Assembly: GCA_030620095.1 (NCBI GenBank)
Contig: JAUTXW010000594.1
Span: forward strand, 1-64,000
Direction: 5' to 3'
Origin: Kuschelorhynchus macadamiae
Lineage: Eukaryota > Arthropoda > Insecta > Coleoptera > Curculionidae
Length of the DNA: 64,000 nt
This document shows, piece by piece, positions 1 to 13,697 of the stretch (its first letter is position 1; the number at the start of each line of letters is the position of its first letter). Both the position numbers and the translations under genes were made by a program. The notes beneath the pieces are model-generated. The model did no database searches. It saw only the letters and a program-made list of their open reading frames with translations, and was not told the origin of the DNA.

Positions 1-2173
<2,173 letters not shown>

Positions 2174-2550
2174 ATTGCTTAATGCATTTTGCTTACCCTG
2201 ACAAGAGCCATGCGTAACAAGATATCACAATAACTTTAACTCTAACCCTGCAATTTTTGTCATTCCTTAGAATTCATTATTAATTAAATTAAGAAAGAAC
2301 TTAAAAAATGCACAATATTTGAAGTCAGCTCAAAACGAATATACAATAAATATAATTTATACAACGAGGATCTTAAGTTTGGCTACATCCTTCTTACCTT
2401 CTTTAACTTTAAAATGTATAAATATAATTTAAAAAGTCGATATCATTTAGTTGTCAACTATATATCATGAAAATAAATGAATTTGAATACAGGACATGTT
2501 ACATGAAATGTAATTAGAATTCATTGAAACATTTAAAAATGTAATAGTAA

Positions 2551-2702
2551 ACAGAGTGTCCCATTTAAAATAACTAAGTTGATAGAGACTCAAGGAAAAC
2601 GACTTAACCAGAATATACAAAAATATTATAAAATAAAACTTCCTTTTACAACGATAAACTTTTATATTTAACTTTTTTCTTATCTTACGTGAACCACTCT
2701 GT
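2551..2702. repeat. candidate small MITE with ACAGAGTG / CACTCTGT ends
   Basis: The segment opens with ACAGAGTGTCCC and closes with CACTCTGT, giving 8-bp inverted ends on a 152-bp AT-rich body. The same CACTCTGTATAA end occurs near 10857 and 44904. No clear target duplication was seen, so this is a candidate only. Confidence 0.35.
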
Positions 2703-3063
2703 ACATAGATGCTTGTTTGTTTAAAGTGGTGCTACCTATATATTAAAAAAATATGTTTTCCATATTTTTTACTTTAAACTAACTTTCATGTTACAACCAA
2801 CGCCAAAATCCATTATTTTTTATATTTTAGTAATAATAGTCCTTTTCGCCGAGGCGGTTTTAGAATTTAAGATTTCCTTCGTTTTTAAACTCTCAAATTG
2901 TCTTTTCATTTTATCTTGTACGGGATCTTTCCTCATATTTCGCCATCCCCAATAATGGTTTAATTTTAAGATTTAGAAAAAATATTAAATATAAACGTTG
3001 GAGGGTTTATTACGTAATTTATATAAAAAATAGTATTTATGTGTAAAGGATGTCTGAAAAATA

Positions 3064-3238
3064 TCTACTAGGTCTGAAACCTTTATCGTTAAAGATACCT
3101 GGGAAATTGAAGAAAAACTCTCGTATAAGAAACGGGGAAAGTTCTTTTACATAGTGGACTCAGTGGGAATACGTTAGAGCAGAGTTTTTCTCAAATCTCT
3201 CGGTTGTCTTTAAAGATAAAGGTATCAGACCTGGTATA
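3064..3238. repeat. foldback (imperfect palindrome)
   Basis: The left arm begins AGGTCTGAAACCTTTATC and the right arm ends GATAAAGGTATCAGACCT. The arms pair over about 60 bp with mismatches around a roughly 50-bp centre. There is no coding content. This fits a foldback MITE, but the target duplication is not clear. Confidence 0.6.
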
Positions 3239-3829
3239 TTTATAATCAATAGAAAGAGACCCGTCGATGAATGTATACTATATAGGGTATTCCAATTAAA
3301 CAAAATAATAATCCTGTATACTTAAAAACTAATTTTCTATAAATTACCTAATAAACTCTACAACTTTTATGTTTAATATATTTATCTATCTCTTAGAATT
3401 TAACCAATATTGGGGTGATGATTTTTGAGAAAAGGCCCCGTACAATATTAAATCTAAAAGGTCATTTGAGAGTTTAAAACTGAAGACAATTTTAAAGTCT
3501 AAAAACCGTTTCAGCAGAGCGCTCTATTATTGCTTCTGTGTACAAAAGTGAATGCATCGTAATGTTTTGGAGTTTGACATATCATGGAAGTTAGCTTCAA
3601 GTAGAAAATACACAAATCGGTTTTTTTTTAATCCATACAATGGCGCTCATATTTAGACAAGCCTATGTGAACTATAGTCATGTTAAAACACTAAGAGACC
3701 TTACTCTTGATCATAATAAAGGTATCAGGTTCAGAAAACCCGAAAAAAAAATTTCTGAAAATAGTTTTTCGGTACTTAGAAGGAAATTATCTGCATTTAC
3801 TCTGTCCATACTATACACTAACTTTCAAA

Positions 3830-3849
3830 CCTAACCTAACCTAACCTAA
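3830..3849. repeat. short interstitial (CCTAA)4 array
   Basis: Four perfect CCTAA units, the complement of the arthropod telomeric motif TTAGG. The run is 20 bp and interstitial, and is not evidence of a chromosome end. Confidence 0.8.
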
Positions 3850-5904
3850 TTTAATGCTAAAATAAAACTGAAAACTGCGACTCAATATGTTAAATCTTTT
3901 CGAAAACATTGAAACTAAAATTTTGTTCTAAAATTTGCACATAAATAGTTTTTACTTTAGTAGGGCCATTCTGTTATTGATAATAATATATTGTTCATAT
4001 TCGGTGATAACTAATACCATAGGAATAAACAAGTTATATGACAGGGTGTTAAAATGTTAATATTTTCTACAGGTTTGCGACTTAATCCTACCAAACTTTT
4101 TATTATGAGACCACTCGCTATTTTTCAATTACTTTTAATTACCAGTATTTAAACATTTTTAAACTAGCTATTAAAAAAATACAATAAATAAAAGTCATGA
4201 GCGGCCCTATATTATACTGTGCAAGTTTGAAACTTAAGAAACAAAAAATACGTTGAATCAAAAAATAATTAGCTCTCCTGCACATGAAGGACTGCCTTAA
4301 CCCTTCCTATGTTAGTATTTCGCTCTACTCAAATACTTTCAGAATCACTAAAGTATCATTAGACTGCCCATCAACATTCATTCACATGTCAGTATTACTG
4401 GCAGTATTTTGAAATACAATATTTACAAGTTATTTAGCACAAGATCCATTTATAAATACCATTTTTATAGGTCCTAATACATGTGGGACATCCACTTATA
4501 GACTTTGGCAAAGTACACCTTAAATCAACTGATTTTAAAGTTCAGAGAAATACAAATTATATCATCAATCAATAATGTATGAAATATCCTTTCCACACCC
4601 TATCTCGAAAATGAGGCTTTACGGTGCCCTGTTTATACGGGGTGAAACATTTAATTGGAATGAATCGTAAGCTAAATTCAACGGTTTAGAAAATGACGGC
4701 TCAAAATTTTCATTGTAGCCACTATCGATCAAAATTAACAAACAAAAGCTTAAAATAACTTGTTGTTTCCTATACTTGTTGTTTCCTATCTTCTAAAATA
4801 TGTCAACTGAATGAGAAAGTTTGATATTTCCGTTCAAACCGAAAGCTGAGACCAGTGCCGAATGTTGACATATCCGGCTAAACCGATATATAAAGATAAT
4901 GCAATCCGATAGATTTTAGTAATTTTGATTGAGGTATAGCCGTTTGGTCGATAGAAGTTTTTAATTGGCCGAAAATGGCAATTTTGAGACGTCATTTTAT
5001 GGAAAACAGTTGAATCTAGGTATAGAGCATGCAACAAAAAATATTACTAAAATGTTCCATTGATCTCAGATTTAATTAATATACGAAGTGTCGGATTAAA
5101 AAAAGTGTACAACGTTATAATTCTTACATGAATCACCCCACTTACAATCAAATCAGTATTACCAAAAAAGCCCTGAGTCGAATAAATAAATTTGTTTGGC
5201 AATCCAGTTTTTCCAAATTATGAATATTTTTCAAGTTACTGAATTTATACCATTTAAATGTTCTACCATGTAAAAGTTTTTCTAATATCTCCATTTGCAC
5301 GCTGCATTTAAATAATATGACATTTTCGTTTAATCAGCTGGTTAGAAGGTGGTTTATTAAGAAAATAAAAGTTATAGTTTACAACATTTAATTCGGTTAA
5401 CGATTAAGGAGACAATAAATCAATTCTGGGGTCATAAGAAGGAATAATTGCCCCTTTTTTAAATCGTATAGGCTTTGGGATTTTATATCAGTGTTCATTT
5501 TTAAAATGAATATTCGGTTTTTTTTTATAGAAATTATCTAGAATAGAAGTTTTTAAATAAAAAATATAAGATTTTTTATACATTTTCATTAATTGCTTCT
5601 ACAATCAATAAAAATTTGAAAATATAATTAAACAATACTCAATTTATTTATGGGTTAATAGTCTTTTTTATCTAAAGTTACTGTTTAAACTGTAAAGGAT
5701 ATATTTACGTTAATTTAGTCCAAAATATTTTGTAGTTTAGATAACTTATCGATGTCACGTTTTTGGTCTATTATCGTAAGCTTCGTTTGAAGGTAACCCT
5801 AGATATGAATGGGTCGGTGTTTATCGTAGGCGAATTTACGGACTTTTGTATCTCTATACCTACATAATTCTTATTTATCGTTAAAAACTCTGCAACATCG
5901 ATCA
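3850..5904. other. AT-rich DNA, no gene recognised
   Basis: Only short frames without recognisable domains. A direct repeat of CTTGTTGTTTCCTAT occurs around 4759-4791. Nothing else could be supported. Confidence 0.45.
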
Positions 5905-5989
5905 GATTAAGTCCTAACAATGGAACCTGTGGTGGAAGATAAATCAAAATACAAGAGTTCTAACCACACTACACCACAACTTGTTACGT

Positions 5990-6032
5990 TCTGGATGCGC
6001 GTTTCGCTAACCAAGTTAACATCATCAGCAGT
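5990..6032 (-). ncRNA. hammerhead-ribozyme motif in PLE-A copy 1 (decayed)
   Basis: Minus strand: CTGATGA (6028-6022), an extra U, a stem-loop GTTAAC-TTG-GTTAGC, then GAAA. The stem III palindrome seen in the sister copy is broken here (ACGCGCAT) and stem I is only about 3 bp. The core is preserved but activity is doubtful. Confidence 0.55.
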
Positions 6033-6235
6033 TGATATAAAGTAAAGTAACTTATCCTAACCGAGACTATTTATAGGTAAATGTGGTCACACTCGGTTGC
6101 ACCCGACTGCACTGTCTTTATTTAGTGCTTTCTTACCATATTTAACTATTTCTATACTCTAATGCATCCAATAATCTATTATTAGATATATTTTTAATTA
6201 ATTTAAGATTATTTATTCCTATTTGGTGAGTGTTT

Positions 6236-6372
6236 TCCAAAACATGTTGGGCAAGGCTTGACTTTTCCGTATCTTAAATGTACCATGTGTTCTTTAAAAC
6301 ACATGTTTATGGAGCGTTTAGTTTGCCCAACATATTTTAGATCGCAGTCATTAGAGCTAATTTTTGACTAAC
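6236..6372 (-). pseudogene. PLE-A GIY-YIG endonuclease remnant
   Basis: The minus-strand sequence matches the better preserved plus-strand domain at 8985-9119, including the stretch encoding CDLKYVG. Stops and frameshifts interrupt it, and the N-terminal part of the domain is deleted. Downstream lies the C-terminal stretch that precedes the 3' terminal region. Confidence 0.7.
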
Positions 6373-7233
6373 CTGTAAGTTAAGAAATGAAATGCTGCCA
6401 TTTTGTGTTGACGGCAATGAAATGAGTCGGATTTTATATACCTATCAGTATTAGTAAAGTTCCTATAAATATCAAATTCTAATTTATCGGTATTTCTAAT
6501 AACTAACGTGTCCCGAAAAGGTAATTGCCCATTGCTCTCCTTTTCTTACATAAAATTAATGGAAGGATATTTATTGTCTAATGTTTCTAAGAAAGTGTCC
6601 AATTTTCTGTTTTAGTATCAAAAATAGCAAATATATCGTCTACGTATCTATATCACACCCTTGGGAAATACTTGAGTCCTTTTTTGAATTGGGTTTCTAA
6701 TATACCCATAAATAAATTTGCAAGGAACGGAGATAAGCAATTGCCAATCGCAGTACCCTTAAGTTGTTTATAATATTTATAGTGGAACTGAAAAAAATTT
6801 TTATTCATACATAATTTTGTGAGAAGCAAATATTCATCCATAATTTCTTTCTTCAAATTATTGAATTCAAGTAGTTCCTTTAGGTACTCTAAAGCTTGGG
6901 GTATGGGTACACTAGGAAACAATGAGCTTACATCAAAAAATATTAAAATTTCACCTTCTTTTAAGTGAACATTCTTAAATTTATCTAAGAATTCTAACGA
7001 GTTAGTAACCTGAAAGTTATCGTACGAGATATTTAATTCGCTGAATTCTTCTACTATCCATTTTGAAATATTGTACGTTGGTGATCCAACAGCTGAAACA
7101 ATAGGTCTAATGGACTTTCCAGATGTATGAATTTTGTAAAGGCAATACAGTTTCGATAACAGTGGGTTACTATGTGTTAGTTTGAATTTCAGTTTATCGG
7201 ACACAAGGTTTTTACACTGTTTTAAGGTACTTT
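6373..7233 (-). pseudogene. PLE-A reverse transcriptase, copy 1 (partial)
   Basis: The longest open frame (7204-6653, 183 codons) carries the PLE RT landmarks KLYCLYKIH, RPIVSAVGSPTYN, FFDVSSLFPSVPIPQ and GTAIGNCLSPFLANLF. These correspond to RT motifs up to just before the catalytic YxDD. The frame is lost at about 6653. The following part (to about 6373) is homologous to the ORF at 8408-8758 but has stops. The N-terminal third is missing because copy 2 begins at the junction. PLE RTs copy element RNA using DNA ends generated by the GIY-YIG domain. This copy cannot encode a functional protein. Confidence 0.9.
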
Positions 7234-7288
7234 TTACTCTTGTATTTTGATTTATTTTCCACTACAGGTTCCAGTGTTAGGACTTAAC

Positions 7289-8758
7289 ATGGCTTCACGG
7301 TCAACGAAACAAAACCTTTATTGTAAGTATTGTACTAAGATTAGGTTAATAGCAGCAGATATTTGGTTTTAAAAATCATGCAAATCTTTTTCAGTTTTCT
7401 CTAAATTTATTTCAGTCAAGATCCCTAAACAATCTCCCGTTACTGGGAAGGTTGAATCTTTTGCCGAACAGAAGTGGCTAGATTTAGAATTTAAAAATCT
7501 GTATAACAAACGAAGTATGCTTGAAATTGAAGCATACGGATTATTTAAAAATTTCACTCATAAGCTTATAGTAATTTAGAATTTGAACAATGGTTAGATT
7601 TCTAAGGAAAAATGTTAGTAACGCAGTTATCGATGCCAAATTTTTGAAGAAAATATGTTCACCTAAAAACAAACTGAGAAAGTTGAAACCACAAAAACAA
7701 ATTTCTTCGGAAGTCGAGAACATTGTAGGAAATCTTTATTCTCAGTCCTTTGATAATAGAGAAATCGCCCTTTTGAATAAAGGTTTGAATTTCGCAGAGC
7801 CTCCAGTAAAAAATAGTTTAACAACTATTATAGCAAATATCGAAAGTTCCATTACGTACCAGAGTCAACTAAGGGATTCATTAGAAAGGCTTTCCTTAAA
7901 CCTGGGAAGTTCATGAGACCTATTGTTTCAGCTAGTGGATCACCAACGTACAATATTTCAAAATGGTTAGTAGAAGAATTCAGCAAATTAAATATCTCGT
8001 ACGATAACTTTGAGGTTACTAACATGTTAGAATTCTTAGATAAAATTAAGAATATAGAATAGAAAAATAAGAATAAGAAAGAAGGTGAAATTTTAATATC
8101 TTTTGATATAAGTTCATTGTTTCTTAGTGTACCCATACCCCTAGTTTCAGAGTACGTAAAGGAACTACTTGAATTCAATAATTTGAAGAAAGAAATTATT
8201 GATGAATATTTGCTTCTCACAAAATTATGTATGAATCAAAATTTTTTTCAGTTCAACAATAAATATTATATATAACTTGAGGGTACTGCGATGGGCAATT
8301 GCTTATCACCGTTCCTTGCAAATTTGTTTATGGGTAGATTAGAAACCCAATTCAAAAAAAACTCAAGTATTTCCCAAGTGTGTGGTATAGATACGTAGAC
8401 GATATATTTGCTATTTTTGATACTTTTGGACACTTTCTTAGAAACATTAAGCAATAAATATCCTTCCATTAACTTTATGTACGAAAAAGAGAACAATGGG
8501 CAATTACCTTTTCTTGACACCCTAGTTATTAGAAATAACGATAAATCAGAATTTGATATTTATAGGAAATTTACTAATACTGATAGGTATATAACGTCCG
8601 ACTCATTTCATTGCCGTCAACACAAAATGGCAGCATTTCATTTATTAACTCACAGGTTAGTAAATTTTCCACTAACTAAAAAGCGTTTTAACAATGAAAT
8701 GAATCGGAATAAAAATATAGCTAAAAGTAATGGATATAATGATAATTTTTTGCAATAA
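7289..8758 (+). pseudogene. PLE-A reverse transcriptase, copy 2 (several frameshifts and stops)
   Basis: A candidate start (MASRSTKQNLY) leads into an intron-like segment and an N-terminal region containing SFAEQKWLDLEFKNLYNKR. After a break the frame at 7590-7916 encodes LRKLKPQKQISSEVENI and LLNKGLNFAEPP, typical of the PLE N-terminus. The RT core follows in other frames: RPIVSASGSPTYNISKW (about 7919), SFDISSLF, GTAMGNCLSPFLANLF (about 8280), and a YVDD codon string at 8392-8403 that is out of frame with its surroundings. The frame 8408-8758 resumes with QLPFLDTLVIRNNDK and FHCRQHKMAAFHLLTHR, the RT thumb-side region. At least four disruptions make it non-functional. Confidence 0.88.
7323..7415 (+). 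other. candidate intron in PLE-A copy 2
   Basis: A GTAAGTAT donor lies in the codon after Y11 and a TTTATTTCAG acceptor ends at 7415. Removing these 93 bp keeps the frame open into the downstream N-terminal region, whereas reading through meets stops. A second acceptor at 7394 is also in phase. Intron retention is known for PLEs, including Penelope itself. Not proven here. Confidence 0.5.
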
Positions 8759-8831
8759 ATTAGTAAATAGACATAAGCATAAGAAAATATTAAAAGATGC
8801 CACTACTCTTTAAGCACCAGAGGCTCTCAAT

Positions 8832-9119
8832 ATGTTCATAGTAGTCCCGTATGATCCCAGATATACGAGGGGTCTAGAAAAAGTATTTAAAAACATAGAT
8901 TTTAGAGTAGCATACAAAACAGATAACAGTTTGAAAAATCTCCTTGGAAGCACTAAAGACAAAGTCGACTTGAAAGAGAGGAGTGGCATCTATGAAATTA
9001 GCTGTAATGACTGCGATCTAAAATATGTTGGGCATACTAAATGCTCCATAAACATTCGATTTAAAGAACACATGGCACATTTAAGATATGGAAGAACAGA
9101 AAAGTCAAGCGTTGCTTAA
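8832..9119 (+). pseudogene. PLE-A GIY-YIG endonuclease domain (open frame, C-terminally cut)
   Basis: The 95-codon frame begins MFIVVPYDPRYTRGLEKVF and contains the GIY-YIG signature SGIYEISCNDCDLKYVGHT followed by RFKEHMAHL. GIY-YIG endonucleases form the C-terminal domain of PLE polyproteins and nick the target DNA. The Cys-x2-Cys inside the signature is typical of the PLE subclass. The frame ends at TAA just before a (TA)n tract, earlier than related copies, so the C-terminal tail is lost. The first Met is internal to the original polyprotein, not a true start. Confidence 0.85.
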
Positions 9120-9134
9120 GTTAAATAAAAGTGT

Positions 9135-9159
9135 GTATATATATATATATATATATATA
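9135..9159. repeat. (TA)n microsatellite at the PLE-A 3' boundary
   Basis: Short TA run immediately after the truncated PLE-A copy 2. Confidence 0.9.
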
Positions 9160-11435
9160 AACCACTATAAACTTTGTTATTTTAAATGGGACCCCCTATA
9201 TATTTTTACATTTTTAAGTTATACATAGAATTCTAATTACAATTTATGTAATATGGCCATATACCAAAATTTTGATACACATAATATAACAAGAAATTAA
9301 ATCTTTCTAATTAGAAGAGAAGGTTTTGGGCGCTCTCCACCTTTGGCATTAAATAATTTAAGTCGTCTGTGCATACACTACAATCATTCAGTTCTGGGGG
9401 AAAAACGAATCAGAAAATTGTCTTGCTTGTTTCCTTTTAAATATAGTAAAGTGCACATCTTATACAACGTACGCTATTTGTAATATTGATAAAATTTATC
9501 TTAAAAGCTCATCCGGAAGGCAGAATGCGCAGTACTTAGAAGCATTTATATGCCGGAGAGTGCCAGAGTTGGTTCAAATGTAAATAGATCCTAATAAATT
9601 AAAAGACAACTGGCAATATTTCTTTAAGACTTGAGAAATATTCATGATACTGAAGTTAAATGTCAACACCAAGAAAGTTTTACAGAACAGGAGATTAAGT
9701 CCATGTCACCGGTCATTAAATAACGATTTCAAAATCTATTCTAGGCTATTCTTTATGTTGATGGTACTTACTGCGTTTACTTATTGTGTTTAATAAGAGA
9801 CATTATTTGATCAAACCCGCTTTAGGCGTTGAACCAAATGAGTATTTTGACTGTTTAATGACCATATTTCTCACAATCCAGAAGTAATGATGCAGCCATG
9901 TTACGAGTTTCAGCGTGATATAGATCTAATTTTGAAGCAAAACACGATTGCTTATTGAAGCGCGTAACGGAATTTTTTTATAAAAGTAATTAGCATGGAT
10001 CATGTGGTTTATTTAAGGAAGTTTTACGAAATAGGTCGAACTACAATGTATAATTATCATGATGCAGTTTTAATGAAAGAAGCTTATTTATATATACAGA
10101 AATTTTGCCTCAGAAGGTTGTAGAAATTAATCGGCTTAAAGTAAAAGTGAAGAACGATCACTTGGTTCACAATCCTAGTAAGCTTGTTAGATTATTTATT
10201 AGTTAATTTCTGCGACGAGATTTTACATTTGCTACATATAAATTAAAGCTTATATTCGGGACACAATAGAACAACGTGTTGACCTTTAAACTGATATTTA
10301 AATCAAATTCCAGTATGAAACTACATATAGAAAAAAATTCGGAAAATAGCAAAATACCAAATTTAGGCAAGATCCGTTAAAACTTGTGCACCAGGATTAT
10401 TTGGTTTCTGACTTACTAGCCAATCGAAAATAATGTCTAGAACAACTTTTTGCTAACCTATTACGTTTGTTATTATAATACGTTTATTTATTGTTATTTA
10501 CGCACACTGTTCTAGATCCTATATCTGGTTTTTCCATATTTCTTTCTATTACAAAAGTATCTGTTACACAGGTAAAGAATTTTAATAAGTTAAGAAAAAA
10601 AAATCGCCATATTTTATCTTCATCAAGTAGGCAACTTGTATAAGAGAAAATTTTAAGTGTTCTAATTTGATTTGTGTAAAATAAAATAATTTATCGATCA
10701 TATAAGTGTTAATATAAATATTTATTATGAAAAGAAAGTACCCACCTTGTATAATGTAGGAGTTTTTTTTTTAACTAGGTTACATTAAAATAAACGCATT
10801 TAAATATTTTACATGGATAAAAATATAAGAATGCAGAATGATATTTTAATTTTAAACACTCTGTATAAAAAAAAAAGATGTTATGTACTTCGCCCTGGAT
10901 AATATTACTAAAAATAGCTCACAACCTACTTTACATTTCTAGAAAACTAAAAAGCGTGTTTTAAATCCAATTTACAACCTAAAGGTTCTAGAAAATAATT
11001 TAAATTATATATGATGTAAGTTTTGTATTTTTAACAAGTACACCTATGACTCCCCTTAACTCGAAAAGTAGCACATGACCGACCACAATTTTATTCGGGA
11101 AATAAAACTAGATATAAGCGACATTACGTACAAAATTCAGAAAATTTCTCCAAAACCACTTTTCAATGCATGTTTTGCGTTGTGATTTGACATTCGTCCC
11201 GAAATTTCTTGATCAGTTTAAATAAGCATTTTGGGATCTGATTTCTAAAAGTTCGTTTCATCTTAAATCAGCGGTCGGGAATGCTTCTCTTACAATAATT
11301 ATTTTTCTAGCGTTGTACATAAGATAATATAAAAATTCATATTAACAAGTTAATTTTGATGTATCTAAATATTGCAGCAGTGTGAAAGATTATAAAGTTT
11401 CTTTTCTTGTTGTTTTTACAGTTTTAATTATATAG
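9160..11435. other. intergenic DNA, no gene recognised
   Basis: No family match. A CACTCTGTATAA repeat end occurs near 10857. All six frames are closed by frequent stops. Confidence 0.45.
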
Positions 11436-11905
11436 AATGTTAGGAATCTTCTGAATATAGAACATTTCGTATAACTCAATTTCTTTTTTATTAGTTTCAG
11501 TAATTAGGATTTTTGTGTCTTCGTAGTTGAAGGTGTGGTTGTTCTCGTCAATATGATTTGTAAGAGCTGTTTTATTTTTATATCATACTTGTGCCCATTT
11601 ATTCTGTTTATAGTTATTGGCTAGTTTGTCCAATCTATATCCCATTACAATCACGGCATATACGATGTTACTCTTTTTTTCTTTCGGTATTCTTGTTTTA
11701 ATTTAGTGAAATTTCTTTTTAGAAGATTATAACTTTTGGGTCACACTATTATGTTTTCAGTTTTGGGGATATTTTGTAATTTTATAAAATGGCTCGGTAC
11801 ATATTGTAGGGTTAAGTATTTTTCTTTATTAGAGTTTTTGTTATTTTGATTTTGTGTTTTGTTATTTTGCTAAATAACGAATTTAAACCTTCTTTTTTTG
11901 AAAAT
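11436..11905 (-). pseudogene. PLE-C: C-terminal part of a Penelope-like protein
   Basis: Minus-strand frames give, in order, LQYVPSHFIKLQNIPKTENI, then KSYNLLKRNFTKLKQEYRKK, then SNIVYAV with a degraded GIY-YIG core, then ALTNHIDENNHTFNYEDTKI and ELYEMFYIQK. This is the order at the end of PLE ORFs: post-RT linker, GIY-YIG, His-containing tail. It is clearly different from PLE-A and PLE-B. Frameshifts occur near 11620-11690. The RT part is absent, and the neighbouring palindrome may derive from PLE termini. Confidence 0.75.
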
Positions 11906-12049
11906 GACTTGTGTAAGGTGATATGGATATCGGTTCCCTAGCAATGCCTGTTTTGCAATGTTAAGAGCTTTTTCTAGAAATTCGGAGTCAATTAAATATC
12001 AATTCAGTAATTTTCAAAATCGAGGACCATATCCGAAGAACTTAAAACA

Positions 12050-12153
<104 letters not shown>

Positions 12154-12204
12154 TTAATTATTTTCTTGGGCATAGGTTAACTCATTGAGAAGCAAAACTA
12201 CAAT

Positions 12205-12250
12205 TTAATCGACGTTTCGCTCATTATATTGAGCTTTTTCAAAATATTTT
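12205..12250 (-). ncRNA. degenerate hammerhead-like motif, left palindrome arm
   Basis: Minus strand: TTGAAAA, an extra A, GCTCA-loop-TGAGC, GAAA, ACGT, then C. The geometry is that of the hammerheads at 18.41, 46.09 and 50.33 kb, but UUGAAAA replaces CUGANGA, which should abolish or weaken cleavage. Confidence 0.4.
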
Positions 12251-12768
12251 ATTTTCTACAATACAAACACGTATAGTTAATATTTAAATTGGTTAAAACA
12301 TTATTGAAAAAACATCACTCAAAAAAACATTACATTTAAAACAAACTATGATCATGAACACAAAAATACATTTAAAACAACATTAATATTATACAGAGTA
12401 CGTACCTTGGAAACATGTCATGTGTACGACTGTTTTGCGATTGCAATAATTTCGACACGTCTGGAATTCTGGTAGATAAAAACGAGACAAATTTTTTCTA
12501 TTTTTTTTTTATATTTACTTTGATTTTATATTAAAAAAAAATAGAAAAAATTTCTACCAGAATTACAGACGTGTCGAAATTATTGCAATCGCAAAACAGT
12601 CGTACACATGACATGTTTCCAAGGTACGTACTCTGTATAATATTAATGCTGTTTTAAATGTATTTTTGTCTTCATGATCATAGTTTGTTTTAAATGTAAT
12701 GTTTTTTCAATAATGTTTTAACCAATTTAAATACTAACTATACGTGTTTGTATTGTAGAAAATAAAAT

Positions 12769-12812
12769 ATATCTTGAAAAAGCTCAATATAATGAGCGAA
12801 ACGTCGATTAAA
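12769..12812 (+). ncRNA. degenerate hammerhead-like motif, right palindrome arm
   Basis: Mirror copy of the motif in the left arm, on the plus strand, with the same UUGAAAA core variant and the palindromic ACGT stem III. Confidence 0.4.
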
Positions 12813-12899
12813 TTGTAGTTTTGCTTCTCAATGAGTTAACCTATGCCCAAGAAAATAATTAACAAAATATTTATATATGGTTAAAGAAAAAAAACAAAA

Positions 12900-12908
<9 letters not shown>

Positions 12909-12953
<45 letters not shown>

Positions 12954-12955
12954 TT

Positions 12956-13014
<59 letters not shown>

Positions 13015-13016
13015 TG
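12909..13016. repeat. (TA)n microsatellite, right flank of the palindrome
   Basis: TA-rich tract interrupted near 12950-12970 and preceded by an A-rich stretch (12886-12908). Confidence 0.93.
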
Positions 13017-13697
13017 TACTTAGGTAAAGTAATGTTAAATATTTATAAATTTGTTTTTCACAAATTCTTTGAAATATTGGGAAAGTCAATTTGATGAAAA
13101 GGTGAAAAAAATATTTTTTCTGATGGTGATATTACAATTTACTATCAGACCAACATTAGAGCTCGCTAGAGAAAAAGCAACATACTGTGCTTATACTGAC
13201 TTTTTATATTTCGTCTAGCTAATGCAAACATATTTCTCTTAGCTAAGACATTAAGAAGAATATCGCCAAGGAATGTCATATTTGCCTTACCTCTAGAAAC
13301 AAAGTATCATTTTTGTCGCAAATCTTTTTCCATTCTACCCATAAAATATTGACACGGATAATCGGCTTTTCTTTACTTACGAAAATATGCGAAAAGGCTT
13401 CAGCACGTGTTTCCCGCCACAATTTCCACCTCCGGGGCAGTTTGTCGGAAAGCGCGCGGAGCACTGAAGTTCCGAGACGCGCTGTTTTCAACGTTCGGCG
13501 GCTTGACACTTGGAGGAAAATGAAAAACCATCTGCGCGAGTATTGTTGAATTGTTGCTCTTTTGTTTTTGTTTTCGAGCCCATATGCTCAACTCTTGTTT
13601 TAGAGGCAGTGATTTCTGCTGCTACTAAACTTAAATATGTATCATATTTAATTTAGCGAATCAAATTAAATAAACAAATAGCAGTGCCTTCCATTAA
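13017..13697. other. unassigned DNA with a GC-rich patch (about 13380-13540)
   Basis: About 160 bp with repeated GCGC motifs stand out against the AT-rich surroundings. Overlapping open frames exist on both strands there (13313-13549 plus, 13276-13591 minus), as expected from composition alone. No domain was recognised. It could be a promoter-proximal CpG-rich segment or a foreign insertion. Confidence 0.35.

Larger units (their letters stand above)
5905..7235 (-). mobile_element. Penelope-like element PLE-A, copy 1 (truncated, minus strand)
   Basis: Read on the minus strand this holds, in order: part of the PLE reverse transcriptase (7233 to about 6373), a GIY-YIG endonuclease remnant (about 6372-6236), a 3' region with a hammerhead-like motif (6032-5990), and then the first part of a following unit's leader (to about 5905). 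That leader is also found in plus orientation at 7236-7288. An internal deletion joins the RT region to the middle of the endonuclease. The order RT, GIY-YIG, terminal repeat containing the next leader is typical of PLE pseudo-LTR organisation. The element abuts copy 2 head to head at about 7235. Confidence 0.85.
7236..9134 (+). mobile_element. Penelope-like element PLE-A, copy 2 (plus strand)
   Basis: It starts with the leader ACTCTTGTATTTTGATTTAT, which also occurs downstream of the ribozyme motif on the minus strand at 5905-5960. A putative start codon (7289), candidate intron, decayed RT and a still-open GIY-YIG frame ending at 9119 follow. The 3' terminal region is missing: the element stops within about 15 bp of a (TA)n tract. 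It is joined head to head to copy 1. Confidence 0.85.

Noticed and set aside
9135..9159. A CRISPR array or other regularly spaced bacterial-type repeat anywhere in the window
   Set aside because: All short repeats found are simple microsatellites, foldbacks or transposon blocks; none has the repeat-spacer structure.
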